A stretch of DNA of 64,000 bases, from contig NZ_JABEKT010000001.1 of NCBI RefSeq assembly GCF_013283195.1, positions 780,795-844,794 of the forward strand, given 5' to 3'. The stretch comes from Ensifer adhaerens (GTDB lineage: Bacteria; Pseudomonadota; Alphaproteobacteria; Rhizobiales; Rhizobiaceae). The notes below the pieces were generated by a model, which ran no database searches, was not told where the DNA came from, and saw only the letters and a program-made list of their open reading frames with translations. This document shows positions 36,820 to 45,743 of this stretch, piece by piece; positions within the stretch are counted from its first letter, which is position 1; every line of letters starts with the position of its first letter. A program made the translations under genes and the position numbers.

Positions 36820-37884
36820 ATGAACGAATTCAAGCCGCTCGTATTTTCCGGTGTACAGCCGACGGGCAACCTCCATCTCGGCAATTATCTCGGCGCGATC
36901 CGCAAGTTCGTGGCTTTGCAAGAAAACAACGATTGCATCTATTGCGTCGTCGACCTGCATTCGATCACGGCCCAGCTCGTGCACGAGGACTTGAAGGGGC
37001 AGATCCGCTCGATCGCCGCTGCCTTCATCGCCTCCGGTATCGACCCGGAAAAGCACATCGTCTTCAACCAGTCGGCTGTGCCGCAGCACGCCGAACTCGC
37101 CTGGATCTTCAATTGCGTCGCCCGCATCGGCTGGATGAACCGGATGACCCAGTTCAAGGACAAGGCCGGCAAGGACCGCGAGAACGCCTCGCTGGGCCTG
37201 CTTGCCTATCCGAGCCTGATGGCTGCCGACATCCTGGTCTATCGCGCCACCCACGTTCCGGTCGGCGATGACCAGAAGCAGCACCTCGAACTGACGCGCG
37301 ACATCGCCCAGAAGTTCAACATCGACTTCATGGAGCACATCCGCGCCCGCGGCTACGGCGTCGACACGGTCGTTGGCGAAGAGCCCGTTCATGCCTATTT
37401 CCCGCCGGTCGAGCCGCTGATCGGCGGTGCTACGCCCCGCGTGATGTCACTGCGCGACGGCACCAAGAAGATGTCGAAGTCCGATCCGTCGGATCTTTCA
37501 CGCATCAACCTGATGGACGACGCCGAAACCATCTCCAAGAAGATCCGCAAGGCCAAGACCGATCCGGACGCGTTGCCGAGCGAGCTCGACGGCCTCAAGG
37601 GACGTCCCGAGGCGGACAACCTCGTCGGCATCTACGCAGCCCTTTCCGACAAGACCAAGGAACAGGTGCTGGGCGAATTCGGCGGCCAGCAGTTTTCGGT
37701 GTTCAAGCCGGCTCTTGTGGACCTGGCGGTCGAGGTTCTCGCACCGATCACCGGCGAGATGCGCCGCCTGATGGGCGACACCGCCCATATCGACGCCATC
37801 CTTCGCAACGGTGGCGAGCGGGCGCGGGCGCGTGCGGAAAAGACGATGACCGAGGTTCGCGATATCATCGGCTTTCTGCAGTAA
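36820..37884 (+). CDS. trpS: Tryptophanyl-tRNA synthetase
   Basis: A 354-residue class Ic aminoacyl-tRNA synthetase. The HIGH-type motif is [16 protein letters not shown] near residue 13; the KMSKS motif appears as [13 protein letters not shown] near residue 211. ATP/tryptophan-pocket segments include [19 protein letters not shown] and [17 protein letters not shown] 36820 has GAGGA 4-5 bases upstream. The 154-bp gap after murJ holds that gene's terminator, so it is probably separately transcribed. Confidence 0.97.
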   Translation: MNEFKPLVFSGVQPTGNLHLGNYLGAIRKFVALQENNDCIYCVVDLHSITAQLVHEDLKGQIRSIAAAFIASGIDPEKHIVFNQSAVPQHAELAWIFNCVARIGWMNRMTQFKDKAGKDRENASLGLLAYPSLMAADILVYRATHVPVGDDQKQHLELTRDIAQKFNIDFMEHIRARGYGVDTVVGEEPVHAYFPPVEPLIGGATPRVMSLRDGTKKMSKSDPSDLSRINLMDDAETISKKIRKAKTDPDALPSELDGLKGRPEADNLVGIYAALSDKTKEQVLGEFGGQQFSVFKPALVDLAVEVLAPITGEMRRLMGDTAHIDAILRNGGERARARAEKTMTEVRDIIGFLQ

Positions 37885-37936
37885 AAGGCGAAAATGAGAC
37901 CTTGCGGCGGATAATCTGGAATGTAATGTTCGCCGC

Positions 37937-38428
37937 ATGGTCTCGACCCGACTCTCACGACTTGAAGGTCACCGCCGCAAATTCATGGCGGTGATCGACG
38001 ATACCCCGGAATGCGGCCGCGCCGTGCACTATGCTGGCATGCGCGCCAAGAATTCCAATGGCGGTCTCGTCCTGCTCTACATCATCGCCGACGGCGACTT
38101 CCAGCAATGGCTGGGGGTCGAGGAAATCATGCGCGCCGAAGCACGCGAAGAAGCGGAAGCCACCCTTGCCAAGGTGGCGCAGGCCGTGCGCGAGCGCATC
38201 GGGATAGAACCGGAAATCGTCATTCGCGAAGGGGCGGCGACCGAGCAGATCCACTCGGCCATCGAAGAGGATCGCGACATCGCCATTCTGGTTCTGGCCG
38301 CAGGCTCGGCAAAGGAAGGTCCCGGTCCGCTGGTGTCGTCGATCGCCGGCAAGGCGGCAGCCTTCCCTATCCCGGTGACGGTCATCCCGGATCTTCTGAC
38401 CGACGAGGAAATCGACGCGCTCAGCTGA
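37937..38428 (+). CDS. Universal stress protein (UspA family)
   Basis: A 163-residue UspA-fold protein. The N-terminal strand is RKFMAVIDDTPECGRAVHYA, the mid region VLLYIIADGDF, and the C-terminal part AILVLAAGSAKEGPGPLVSS with IPVTVIPDLL. The ATP-binding G-2x-G-9x-G(S/T) motif is not fully conserved, so nucleotide binding is uncertain. It sits 52 bp after trpS on the same strand and 106 bp before nfu. Role in stress is assumed from the family only. Confidence 0.85.
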   Translation: MVSTRLSRLEGHRRKFMAVIDDTPECGRAVHYAGMRAKNSNGGLVLLYIIADGDFQQWLGVEEIMRAEAREEAEATLAKVAQAVRERIGIEPEIVIREGAATEQIHSAIEEDRDIAILVLAAGSAKEGPGPLVSSIAGKAAAFPIPVTVIPDLLTDEEIDALS

Positions 38429-38477
38429 GCTGCGTCCCTTTGCGCCCTTGCGGGGGCGGAACGAAGATCATATATTC

Positions 38478-38494
38478 TTTTGAACTATTCTAAA
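38478..38494 (+). promoter_or_regulatory. Candidate Irr-binding iron control element (ICE)
   Basis: TTTTGAACTATTCTAAA matches the rhizobial ICE/Irr-box consensus TTTAGAA-N3-TTCTAAA with one mismatch (position 4). It lies 40 bp before the nfu start. Rhizobial Irr represses iron-requiring genes under iron limitation, which suits an Fe-S carrier gene. Confidence 0.55.
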
Positions 38495-38534
38495 GAGCCG
38501 GTTGAGGACCCATCCCGGCGAGACGGAGAAAAAC

Positions 38535-39101
38535 ATGTTCATCCAGACCGAAGCCACGCCGAACCCGGCCACGCTCAAGTTCCTGCCGGGCAAGGTCGTG
38601 CTGGAAAACGGCACTGCCGAGTTCCGCGACGAGGAAGAAGCCCGCGCCGGTTCGCCGCTTGCTGCCCGGCTGTTCTCGATTCCCGGCGTCAGCGGCGTCT
38701 ATTTCGGCTACGACTTCATCACCGTCAGCAAGGACGGGCAGGAGTGGCAGCACCTGAAGCCCGCCATCCTCGGCTCGATCATGGAGCACTTCATGTCCGG
38801 CGCGCCGATCATGGCCGGTGCCGGCCGTGCCGAGCAACTGGATGAGGAAGACGAATTCTTCGAGCCCGGCGACGAGACCATTGTCGCCACCATCAAGGAA
38901 TTGCTCGAAACCCGTGTTCGCCCGGCCGTTGCGCAGGACGGTGGCGACATCACCTTCCGCGGCTTCAAGGACGGCACGGTGTTCCTGAACATGAAGGGTG
39001 CCTGCTCGGGCTGCCCGTCGTCGACGGCGACCTTGAAGCATGGCGTGCAGAATCTGCTGCGTCACTTCGTTCCCGAGGTGGAAGCGGTCGAAGCCGTCTG
39101 A
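38535..39101 (+). CDS. nfu: NifU-like Fe-S carrier protein Nfu
   Basis: A 188-residue Nfu-type iron-sulfur carrier. The N-terminal Nfu_N domain (MFIQTEATPNPATLKFLPGK, about 1-87) is joined to a C-terminal NifU domain (about 108-188: RVRPAVAQDGGDITFRGFKD) holding the cluster-binding CSGC motif at Cys157/Cys160. It delivers 4Fe-4S clusters to targets such as lipoyl synthase and radical SAM enzymes, of which MiaB and HemW are encoded in this window. GGAG lies 6 bases before ATG 38535. A candidate ICE precedes it. Confidence 0.94.
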   Translation: MFIQTEATPNPATLKFLPGKVVLENGTAEFRDEEEARAGSPLAARLFSIPGVSGVYFGYDFITVSKDGQEWQHLKPAILGSIMEHFMSGAPIMAGAGRAEQLDEEDEFFEPGDETIVATIKELLETRVRPAVAQDGGDITFRGFKDGTVFLNMKGACSGCPSSTATLKHGVQNLLRHFVPEVEAVEAV

Positions 39102-39220
39102 TATCGCGATGGCGAACTGCTGCGCCCTTCGGGGCCGTGGCCGGTCTGTTTGTCGAGTAAGCGTGACCGCGATGCCATGGGGCGTCGCGGCAGGATGCGT
39201 CTGGAACTGCTGCAACTGAA

Positions 39221-39880
39221 ATGATCGTCCTTGCCATCGACACCTCCGGGTCCGGCTGTTCCGCTGCCATCTATGACAGTGGCTCTGACGCCATTCTCGG
39301 ACAATCCGGGGCCGATATCGGCCGTGGCCATGCCGAACGGCTGATGGAGTTCGTCGACGAGGCCCTCGCCAGCGCCGATCGCCCGATTGGCGATATCGAT
39401 CGCATCGCCGTTACCATCGGCCCGGGATCGTTTACCGGCATTCGCGTCGGGGTCGCGACCGCGCGCGGTCTGGCGCTTGCGCTTGGCAAACCGGCAGTCG
39501 GCATTTCCTCACTTCACGTTCTTGCGGAGGAAGCCCGCGCCGCGGCGCCGGGCAAAGCGGTGCTGATCGCCATCGACGCCAAGCGCGACGAAGTCTATGT
39601 CCAGGCGTTCGATGCGGCAGGCCAGGCCGTCACGGAGCCGGAAGCGCTCGCCGTCATGACCGCCCGCGACCGCTTTGCCGGTTTTGAGGGGGGCGTTGCC
39701 GGTTCGGGCGCCGAACTCCTGACCTCCGTGACACCGGTCAAGACCGCCGATCTTGTCGATATTGCAGTGGTCGCACGGCTTGGAGCCGGCGCAGATCCAG
39801 CCTCGGCCAAGCCGAAGCCGCTATATCTTCGGGGGCCCGACGCCAAGCCGCAAGCGGGCTTCGCTGTGACCCGAGCCTAG
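39221..39880 (+). CDS. tsaB: tRNA t6A threonylcarbamoyladenosine modification protein TsaB
   Basis: A 219-residue ASKHA-fold protein, an inactive TsaD paralog that forms the TsaB-TsaD-TsaE complex making t6A37 in ANN-decoding tRNAs. The N-terminal strand VLAIDTSGSGCSAAIYDSG, RGHAERLMEFVDEAL, and the signature VTIGPGSFTGIRVGVATARG are clear. It is followed after 6 bp by rimI, a common pairing, and the two may be translated together. Confidence 0.95.
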   Translation: MIVLAIDTSGSGCSAAIYDSGSDAILGQSGADIGRGHAERLMEFVDEALASADRPIGDIDRIAVTIGPGSFTGIRVGVATARGLALALGKPAVGISSLHVLAEEARAAAPGKAVLIAIDAKRDEVYVQAFDAAGQAVTEPEALAVMTARDRFAGFEGGVAGSGAELLTSVTPVKTADLVDIAVVARLGAGADPASAKPKPLYLRGPDAKPQAGFAVTRA

Positions 39881-39886
39881 ACCCCG

Positions 39887-40384
39887 ATGAGCTTAACCGA
39901 CTACTTCACGCGCCGTGCCGAGTTCGACATCTTCCCGCTGGAGGAGCCTGATCTGATCGCCGCCGCCGGTCTGCATCGCCAGCGCTTCGCCTCTCCCTGG
40001 AGCGATGGTGAAATCCATGCCCTGCTGGTCCAGGACACGGTGTTCGGTTTCGTCGCCCGCCAGACCAACGGTTCGTTGCGGCCCGCCTTTGGCGGTTTCG
40101 TGCTGTCGCGCGCTGTTGCCGGCGAGGCCGAAATCCTGACGATCGGCGTCGATCCCCGTTATGCCCGCTCCGGTCTCGGCTGGCGGCTGATGCAGGCGGC
40201 GATGCGCGAAGCCTTCGTCAAGGGATCGGACACGCTCTTCCTCGAGGTGGACGAGACCAATCAGGCCGCGATCGGGCTTTACCGTAAGCTCGGCTTCCTC
40301 AAGGTCGGCGAACGCCGTGCCTATTATCAGGACAAGGCAGGACAGCGAACCGCCGCGCTTGTCATGCGGCTCGATCTTCGCTAG
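39887..40384 (+). CDS. rimI: Ribosomal-protein-alanine N-acetyltransferase RimI-like GNAT
   Basis: A 165-residue GNAT acetyltransferase, RimI by context and similarity; E. coli RimI acetylates the N-terminus of ribosomal protein S18. Acetyl-CoA pyrophosphate loop motif A is EILTIGVDPRYARSGLGWRL (R-x-x-G-x-G/A form), followed by LFLEVDETNQAAIGLYRKLG, in which the N-x-x-A-x-x-L-Y motif is typical. It directly follows tsaB. Other peptide or small-molecule substrates cannot be excluded. Confidence 0.9.
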   Translation: MSLTDYFTRRAEFDIFPLEEPDLIAAAGLHRQRFASPWSDGEIHALLVQDTVFGFVARQTNGSLRPAFGGFVLSRAVAGEAEILTIGVDPRYARSGLGWRLMQAAMREAFVKGSDTLFLEVDETNQAAIGLYRKLGFLKVGERRAYYQDKAGQRTAALVMRLDLR

Positions 40385-40477
40385 TGCGAAGCCGACTGGT
40401 TTGGCACGTATCGGATGAGCCAAACCTTCGCACAACCATGCGGAGTGGTGCGTGAACGGCGCAGGAAATCCTTTTCG

Positions 40478-41269
40478 ATGATCAATTGGCTGCGCATCGC
40501 CCTGTTCGCGCTGGTGCTGGCGCTGGCCTCGCTCGTGCTGATACCGCTGCAGATCGTCTGCCTGTGGCTGGACCTGAAGCCACGCCGCCTGTTGCCGCGC
40601 TACTGGCACCGCATGGCCTGCTACCTGCTCGGCATCAAGGTGCGAGTGCACGGCATACCTGACCGCCGGCGGCCCCTGCTTCTGTGCGCCAACCACGCCT
40701 CGTGGAAGGATATCCTGGTTTTGTCCTCAGTGGCCGATGTCGTCTTCGTCGCCAAGTCCGAGGTCAAGCAATGGCCGGTCTTCGGCGTTCTCGCACGGTT
40801 GCAGGCTTCGATCTTTGTCGTGCGGGAACAGAAGCGTGCAACGGGAAAACAGGTGAGCGAGATCGGTCAGCGGCTGGCCGGCGGCGAGATCGTCGTGCTC
40901 TTCCCGGAAGGCACGACCTCGGACGGCAACCGCCTGCTTGAGATCAAGACGTCGCTGTTCGGCGCTGCCGCCTCTGCCGTACCGCATTCGCCGACCGGCC
41001 TGGTTCACGTCCAGCCGGTGGCGATCTCCTACACCGGCATCCACGGAATGCCGATGGGACGCTTCAACCGGCCGATCGCCGCCTGGCCGGGCGATACCGG
41101 TCTTGCGCCCCATCTGCTCGGCATCCTGCGCGAAGGCGCGATCGAGGTGGATGTCGATTTCGGTGAGGCCGTGGACTACGACCATCACACCAACCGCAAG
41201 GAAGTCAGCCGCGTCATCGAGCAGCGCATCCGCTCGATGCTATCGGATCGCCTGCGCGGGCGGGCCTGA
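40478..41269 (+). CDS. olsA: 1-acyl-sn-glycerol-3-phosphate / lyso-ornithine-lipid acyltransferase (OlsA-like)
   Basis: A 263-residue PlsC-family O-acyltransferase with an N-terminal membrane segment (IALFALVLALASLVLIPLQI). The catalytic HX4D motif is NHASWKD (His73, Asp78), block II has IFVVREQKRATG, and block III is VVLFPEGTTSDG. In Sinorhizobium the OlsA of this neighbourhood converts lyso-ornithine lipid to ornithine lipid and also has lysophosphatidate acyltransferase activity; assignment rests on remembered gene order. Start 40478 (MINWLR) follows AGGA by 11 bases; the frame extends to 40415 with a non-hydrophobic leader. It completes the pathway begun by olsB. Confidence 0.85.
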   Translation: MINWLRIALFALVLALASLVLIPLQIVCLWLDLKPRRLLPRYWHRMACYLLGIKVRVHGIPDRRRPLLLCANHASWKDILVLSSVADVVFVAKSEVKQWPVFGVLARLQASIFVVREQKRATGKQVSEIGQRLAGGEIVVLFPEGTTSDGNRLLEIKTSLFGAAASAVPHSPTGLVHVQPVAISYTGIHGMPMGRFNRPIAAWPGDTGLAPHLLGILREGAIEVDVDFGEAVDYDHHTNRKEVSRVIEQRIRSMLSDRLRGRA

Positions 41270-41341
41270 CGCCGCCAGCAACTCGAAAGCCGGGCAGCGA
41301 AAATACTTCAATTCCGGCCCGCTTTGCACTAAAGAACCGGC

Positions 41342-42739
41342 ATGACCCAGGAAACAGCTCTTCTGACGACGCCCGCAGCGGGCGACGAACGCACGCCGGC
41401 CCGCAAGGTTTTCGTCAAGACCTACGGCTGTCAGATGAACGTCTACGATAGCGACCGCATGTCGGATGCGTTGACGCGTGACGGCTATATCTCGACGGAT
41501 GTGCTCGAGGATGCCGACTTCGTCCTGCTCAACACCTGTCACATCCGCGAGAAGGCGGCAGAAAAAGTCTATTCCGAGCTTGGCCGCCTGCGTGATCTGA
41601 AAAAGGCAAAGGCGCTCGAAGGCCGGGAGATGGTGATCGGCGTCGCCGGCTGCGTCGCGCAGGCCGAGGGCAACGAGATCCTGCGCCGCGCGCCGGCCGT
41701 CGACCTCGTCATCGGCCCGACCACCTACCACCGCCTGCCGGAAGCATTGAAGCGCGCCCGCAACGGCGAGCGCGTCGTCCAGACCGATTACGCGGTCGAA
41801 GACAAGTTCGAGCATCTGCCGTCACCCGACAAGGCCAGGACCCGGGCGCGCGGCGTCACGGCGTTTCTGACGGTGCAGGAAGGTTGCGACAAGTTCTGCA
41901 CCTTCTGCGTCGTTCCCTATACGCGCGGCTCGGAGGTTTCCCGCCCCGTCGCCCATATCCTGTCCGAGGCACAGAAGCTGGTCGAGGCCGGTGTGCGCGA
42001 AATCACGCTGCTCGGCCAGAACGTCAACGCCTGGCATGGTCTCGGCCCTGATGGTCGCGAGTGGGGCCTGGGTGATCTCCTGCAGTGTCTTGGCGACATC
42101 GAGGGGTTGGCGCGGCTGCGTTATACGACCAGCCATCCGCGCGATATGGACGACAGCCTGATCGAGGCGCATCGCTCGATGCCGAAGCTGATGCCCTATC
42201 TGCACCTGCCGGTGCAGGCGGGCTCCGACCGCATCCTCAAGGCGATGAACCGGCGGCATACGGCAGCCGAGTATCTGGCGCTCATCGAGCGCATCCGCGC
42301 GGTGCAGCCCGACCTTGCCCTGTCGGGCGATTTCATCGTCGGCTTCCCCGGTGAAACCGACGAGGACTTCGAAGACACGATCCGGCTCATTGAAGCCGTG
42401 GGTTATGCACAGGCATTTTCGTTCAAATATTCGACCCGTCCGGGCACGCCGGGTGCCGACCTTGACGATCAGGTTCCGGAGGACGTCAAAGCCAAGCGTC
42501 TGGAAAGATTGCAGGCTTTGCTGTTTTCGCAGCAACGCGCCTTTGCCGAATCCTGTGTCGGGCGCGAGATCGACCTGCTTCTGGAGAAGCCCGGCCGCAT
42601 GCCCGGGCAGCTCGTCGGCCGTTCCCCCTGGCTTCAGCCTGTGAATGTTGATGCAAAAGCATCGCAAATCGGTGACATTATCAAGGTGCGAATCATCAAG
42701 GCAGGAAACAACAGTCTGTTTGCCGAGATGATCGGGTAA
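41342..42739 (+). CDS. miaB: tRNA-2-methylthio-N6-dimethylallyladenosine synthase MiaB
   Basis: A 465-residue radical SAM methylthiotransferase acting on i6A37 of tRNAs. The UPF0004 domain carries three cluster cysteines ([26 protein letters not shown]). The radical SAM motif [15 protein letters not shown] follows near residue 181, and the C-terminal TRAM domain begins around residue 390 ([18 protein letters not shown]). The first 20 residues are variable. It starts the run miaB-phoH-ybeY-corC-lnt, conserved in alphaproteobacteria; gap to phoH is 26 bp. Confidence 0.96.
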   Translation: MTQETALLTTPAAGDERTPARKVFVKTYGCQMNVYDSDRMSDALTRDGYISTDVLEDADFVLLNTCHIREKAAEKVYSELGRLRDLKKAKALEGREMVIGVAGCVAQAEGNEILRRAPAVDLVIGPTTYHRLPEALKRARNGERVVQTDYAVEDKFEHLPSPDKARTRARGVTAFLTVQEGCDKFCTFCVVPYTRGSEVSRPVAHILSEAQKLVEAGVREITLLGQNVNAWHGLGPDGREWGLGDLLQCLGDIEGLARLRYTTSHPRDMDDSLIEAHRSMPKLMPYLHLPVQAGSDRILKAMNRRHTAAEYLALIERIRAVQPDLALSGDFIVGFPGETDEDFEDTIRLIEAVGYAQAFSFKYSTRPGTPGADLDDQVPEDVKAKRLERLQALLFSQQRAFAESCVGREIDLLLEKPGRMPGQLVGRSPWLQPVNVDAKASQIGDIIKVRIIKAGNNSLFAEMIG

Positions 42740-42765
42740 GGACCGAAAACAGGAGCCTGAACCGC

Positions 42766-43824
42766 TTGAACGGACACGAACTGATCTCTTCATCATCGCG
42801 CCAGTCGAAAACAACTGCGACAGACGCCAATCACTTCGTGCTCACATTTGAGAACAACCGGTTCGCCAGCGAACTCTTCGGGCAGTTCGACCAGAACCTG
42901 AAGCTCCTGGAGGAGCGGCTCCGGATCGAAGCGCATCCACGCGGCAATTCCGTTGCGATCTCAGGCGATGTCGTCGCCACCAATCAGGCCCGTCGCGCAC
43001 TCGATTTTCTCTACGGACGGTTGCAGAGCGGCGGATCGATCGATACGTCGGATGTGGAGGGTGCGATCCGGATGGCGGTCGCTGCCGATGATCAGCTACA
43101 ATTGCCGACCATGGAGAAAAAAGCCAAATTGACGATGGCGCAGATTTCAACGCGCAAGAAGACGATCGTTGCCCGCACACCGACGCAGGATGCCTATATC
43201 CGCGCGCTGGAGCGCTCCGAGCTCGTCTTCGGCGTCGGTCCGGCCGGTACCGGCAAGACCTACCTTGCGGTTGCCCACGCGGCCCAGTTGCTTGAGCGTG
43301 GCGCCGTCGACCGCATCGTGCTCTCCCGTCCGGCCGTCGAAGCCGGCGAGCGCCTCGGCTTCCTGCCGGGCGACATGAAAGAGAAGGTCGATCCTTATCT
43401 CAGGCCGCTATACGATGCGCTCTACGACATGATGCCGGGCGACAAGGTGGAGCGTGCCATCACGGCGGGCGTCATCGAAATCGCGCCGCTTGCCTTCATG
43501 CGTGGTCGCACGCTCGGCAATGCCGCCGTCATCCTCGACGAGGCGCAGAACACCACGTCGATGCAGATGAAGATGTTCCTGACCCGTCTCGGCGAAAACG
43601 GCCGGATGATCGTGACGGGTGACCCAAGCCAGGTTGACCTGCCGCGCGGCGTCAAGTCGGGCCTGGTCGAGGCCCTGCAGATCCTGCGCGGCGTCGAAGG
43701 CGTTTCGGAAATCCGTTTCAAGGACGTCGATGTCGTGCGCCACCCGATGGTCGCACGTATCGTCAGGGCCTACGAAGCCCAGACGGCCGTGCACGATGAA
43801 AGCGAGCAGGGCGACCGCCGATAG
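42766..43824 (+). CDS. phoH: PhoH-like ATPase
   Basis: A 352-residue PhoH/YbeZ-type P-loop ATPase. A KH-like N-terminal region (about 20-110) precedes the ATPase: [18 protein letters not shown] (Walker A), [20 protein letters not shown], and [20 protein letters not shown] (Walker B with DEAQN). In E. coli YbeZ interacts with YbeY and is implicated in rRNA maturation. The start is TTG 42766 with AGGAG 10 bases upstream; no better in-frame ATG is found before the conserved region. ybeY follows after 14 bp. Confidence 0.93.
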   Translation: MNGHELISSSSRQSKTTATDANHFVLTFENNRFASELFGQFDQNLKLLEERLRIEAHPRGNSVAISGDVVATNQARRALDFLYGRLQSGGSIDTSDVEGAIRMAVAADDQLQLPTMEKKAKLTMAQISTRKKTIVARTPTQDAYIRALERSELVFGVGPAGTGKTYLAVAHAAQLLERGAVDRIVLSRPAVEAGERLGFLPGDMKEKVDPYLRPLYDALYDMMPGDKVERAITAGVIEIAPLAFMRGRTLGNAAVILDEAQNTTSMQMKMFLTRLGENGRMIVTGDPSQVDLPRGVKSGLVEALQILRGVEGVSEIRFKDVDVVRHPMVARIVRAYEAQTAVHDESEQGDRR

Positions 43825-43838
43825 CGGTCGTCGCAATC

Positions 43839-44345
43839 ATGAGTGCATTGGATATCCAGATCAGCGTCGAAGAGGGCAATTGGCCCGCCGAAGACGCGCT
43901 TCTCGCCTTTTCGTCGCCGGTGCTTGAGGCCGCGGCCGCCTTCCTGAAGGCGGAAGAAGGCCAACCATTCCCGAAGATGCAGCCCGAGCTGTCGCTGGTT
44001 TTCACCGACGACGCCTCCATTCGAACGATCAATGCGGAGTGGCGCAGCCAGGACAAGCCGACCAATGTTCTATCCTTTCCGGCGTTCCCGGTAACGCCCG
44101 GCAAGATGCCGGGACCGATGCTCGGCGACATCATCGTGGCACGCGAGACGCTGGAGCGCGAAGCGGCGGATCTTGAAAAAACCTTCGACGCGCATCTGAC
44201 GCATCTTCTCGTGCATGGATTCCTGCATCTTTTCGGTTATGATCATATGGTAGATGATGAAGCCGAAAGAATGGAAAGCCTGGAGACTCGCATTTTAGCG
44301 CGTCTTGGCTTATCTGATCCCTACGGGGACCGATCCCCGGATTAA
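43839..44345 (+). CDS. ybeY: Endoribonuclease YbeY
   Basis: A 168-residue metallo-endoribonuclease involved in 16S rRNA 3' maturation and ribosome quality control; the Sinorhizobium homolog affects sRNA-linked regulation. The zinc-binding H-x3-H-x5-H signature is [36 protein letters not shown] is the conserved substrate-channel segment. It lies between phoH and corC with gaps of 14 and 12 bp. Confidence 0.96.
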   Translation: MSALDIQISVEEGNWPAEDALLAFSSPVLEAAAAFLKAEEGQPFPKMQPELSLVFTDDASIRTINAEWRSQDKPTNVLSFPAFPVTPGKMPGPMLGDIIVARETLEREAADLEKTFDAHLTHLLVHGFLHLFGYDHMVDDEAERMESLETRILARLGLSDPYGDRSPD

Positions 44346-44357
44346 CAGTTTGGACCA

Positions 44358-45521
44358 ATGAGCGACTTTAAAACACAGCCCGTCGCAATGGCGACCGAGG
44401 AGGCCGATGCCTCCGGAGAGGCGGAGGCGGGCAGTAGTAGCACCGCCACTCGACAAGAGGGCACCAAATCCACATCGTCCTTCTGGAGCCGGGCCGCGCG
44501 CATTTTGCGTGGCGCCAATCCTTCGAGCCTCCGCGAGGACCTTGCCGACGCACTGCTGACGGACGCCGACAGCAACACGGCATTTTCGCCCGAAGAGCGG
44601 GCGATGCTCAACAACATCCTGCGCTTCCGCGAAGTGCGCGTCGAAGACGTGATGGTTCCGCGTGCCGATATTGAGGCCGTCGACCAGAGCATCACCATCG
44701 GCGAGCTGATGGTGATCTTCGAGGAGTCCGGCCGCTCGCGCATGCCGGTCTACAATGAAGGTCTCGATGATCCGCGCGGCATGGTGCATATTCGCGACCT
44801 GCTCGCCTATGTGACCAAGCAGGCCCGCAACCGCCGTCGCAACGGCAAGGCGCAGACCGTTGCTGCGTCCGCTTCCGCCGAGAAGGCGCCGCGATCGCCG
44901 AAGGCGACCTTCGATCTGTCGCGCGTCGATCTTGGCAAGTCTCTGGAAGAGGCAGGCATTATCCGCCAGCTCCTGTTCGTGCCGCCGTCGATGCTGGCGT
45001 CGGACCTGATGCAGCGCATGCAGGCCGCCCGTATCCAGATGGCGCTCGTCATCGACGAATATGGCGGCACTGATGGTCTCGTTTCGCTCGAAGACATCGT
45101 CGAGATGGTCGTCGGCGACATCGAGGACGAGCACGACGATGACGAGGTCATGTTCGCCAAGACCTCCGAGGATATCTTCGTCGCCGATGCCCGCGTCGAA
45201 CTGGAGGAGATCGCCGAGGCGATTGGCTCCGATTTCGACGTGCGCGAACAGCTTGAAGATGTCGATACGCTCGGCGGCCTGATCTTCGCGTCGCTTGGGC
45301 GTATTCCGGTCCGGGGCGAGGTGGTGCAGGCACTGCCGGGCTTCGAGTTCCAGATCCTTGATGCCGATCCTCGACGCGTCAAGCGCGTGCGCATCATGCG
45401 CAAGCGTCCGCCGGCCCGTCGCCGCGTGGTGCGCCCCGAAGGCGAGTTGTCTCAGGAGCAACTGTCCGCCAATCGCGGCAACGGCACCGAGCCGCAGCAA
45501 GCCTCGGCCAGCGAACAATAG
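44358..45521 (+). CDS. corC: CorC/HlyC family CBS-pair protein
   Basis: A 387-residue cytosolic CorC-type protein without membrane helices. A low-complexity N-terminus (1-50) is followed by two CBS domains (VEDVMVPRADIEAVDQSITI, GRSRMPVYNEGLDDPRGMVH; IQMALVIDEYGGTDGLVSLE, DIVEMVVGDIEDEHDDDE) and the C-terminal CorC_HlyC/FAD-binding-like domain (LEDVDTLGGLIFASLGRIPV). CorC was linked to Mg/Co efflux; newer work ties such domains to magnesium exporters. Between the CBS domains is an Ala/Lys-rich insert (about 155-190). Upstream partner of lnt. Confidence 0.92.
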   Translation: MSDFKTQPVAMATEEADASGEAEAGSSSTATRQEGTKSTSSFWSRAARILRGANPSSLREDLADALLTDADSNTAFSPEERAMLNNILRFREVRVEDVMVPRADIEAVDQSITIGELMVIFEESGRSRMPVYNEGLDDPRGMVHIRDLLAYVTKQARNRRRNGKAQTVAASASAEKAPRSPKATFDLSRVDLGKSLEEAGIIRQLLFVPPSMLASDLMQRMQAARIQMALVIDEYGGTDGLVSLEDIVEMVVGDIEDEHDDDEVMFAKTSEDIFVADARVELEEIAEAIGSDFDVREQLEDVDTLGGLIFASLGRIPVRGEVVQALPGFEFQILDADPRRVKRVRIMRKRPPARRRVVRPEGELSQEQLSANRGNGTEPQQASASEQ

Positions 45522-45582
45522 CCTTCTTCACAAAATGCATTCCCCGCGAAGCTCTCGATCTCGAACTTCGCTGGGAACGGCA

Positions 45583-45599
45583 ACCGGTCATCGACCGGT
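45583..45599. repeat. Hairpin in the corC-lnt gap
   Basis: ACCGGTC-ATC-GACCGGT, 7-bp perfect arms, with a second 6-bp hairpin GCGAAG/CTTCGC just before it (about 45547-45572). The 222-bp gap has no convincing U-tract, so partial termination between corC and lnt is only possible. Confidence 0.4.
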
Positions 45600-45743
45600 G
45601 ATGTCCCGTTTGCGCATCAAATTCGAAGCCTGGTGCTGCAATGGGGACAAGCAGCCACTTTTTTGGAACACTGCCGGCAACTGATTCGGTTGTTCTTCCC
45701 GCGCAGCGTCCGTGTTCTGCGGCCTGCGCCAACAGGAGGCTGC

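Noticed and set aside
45633-45743. Extra N-terminus for lnt
   Set aside because: Not hydrophobic or conserved; AGGAGG immediately precedes ATG 45744, which gives the usual enzyme length.
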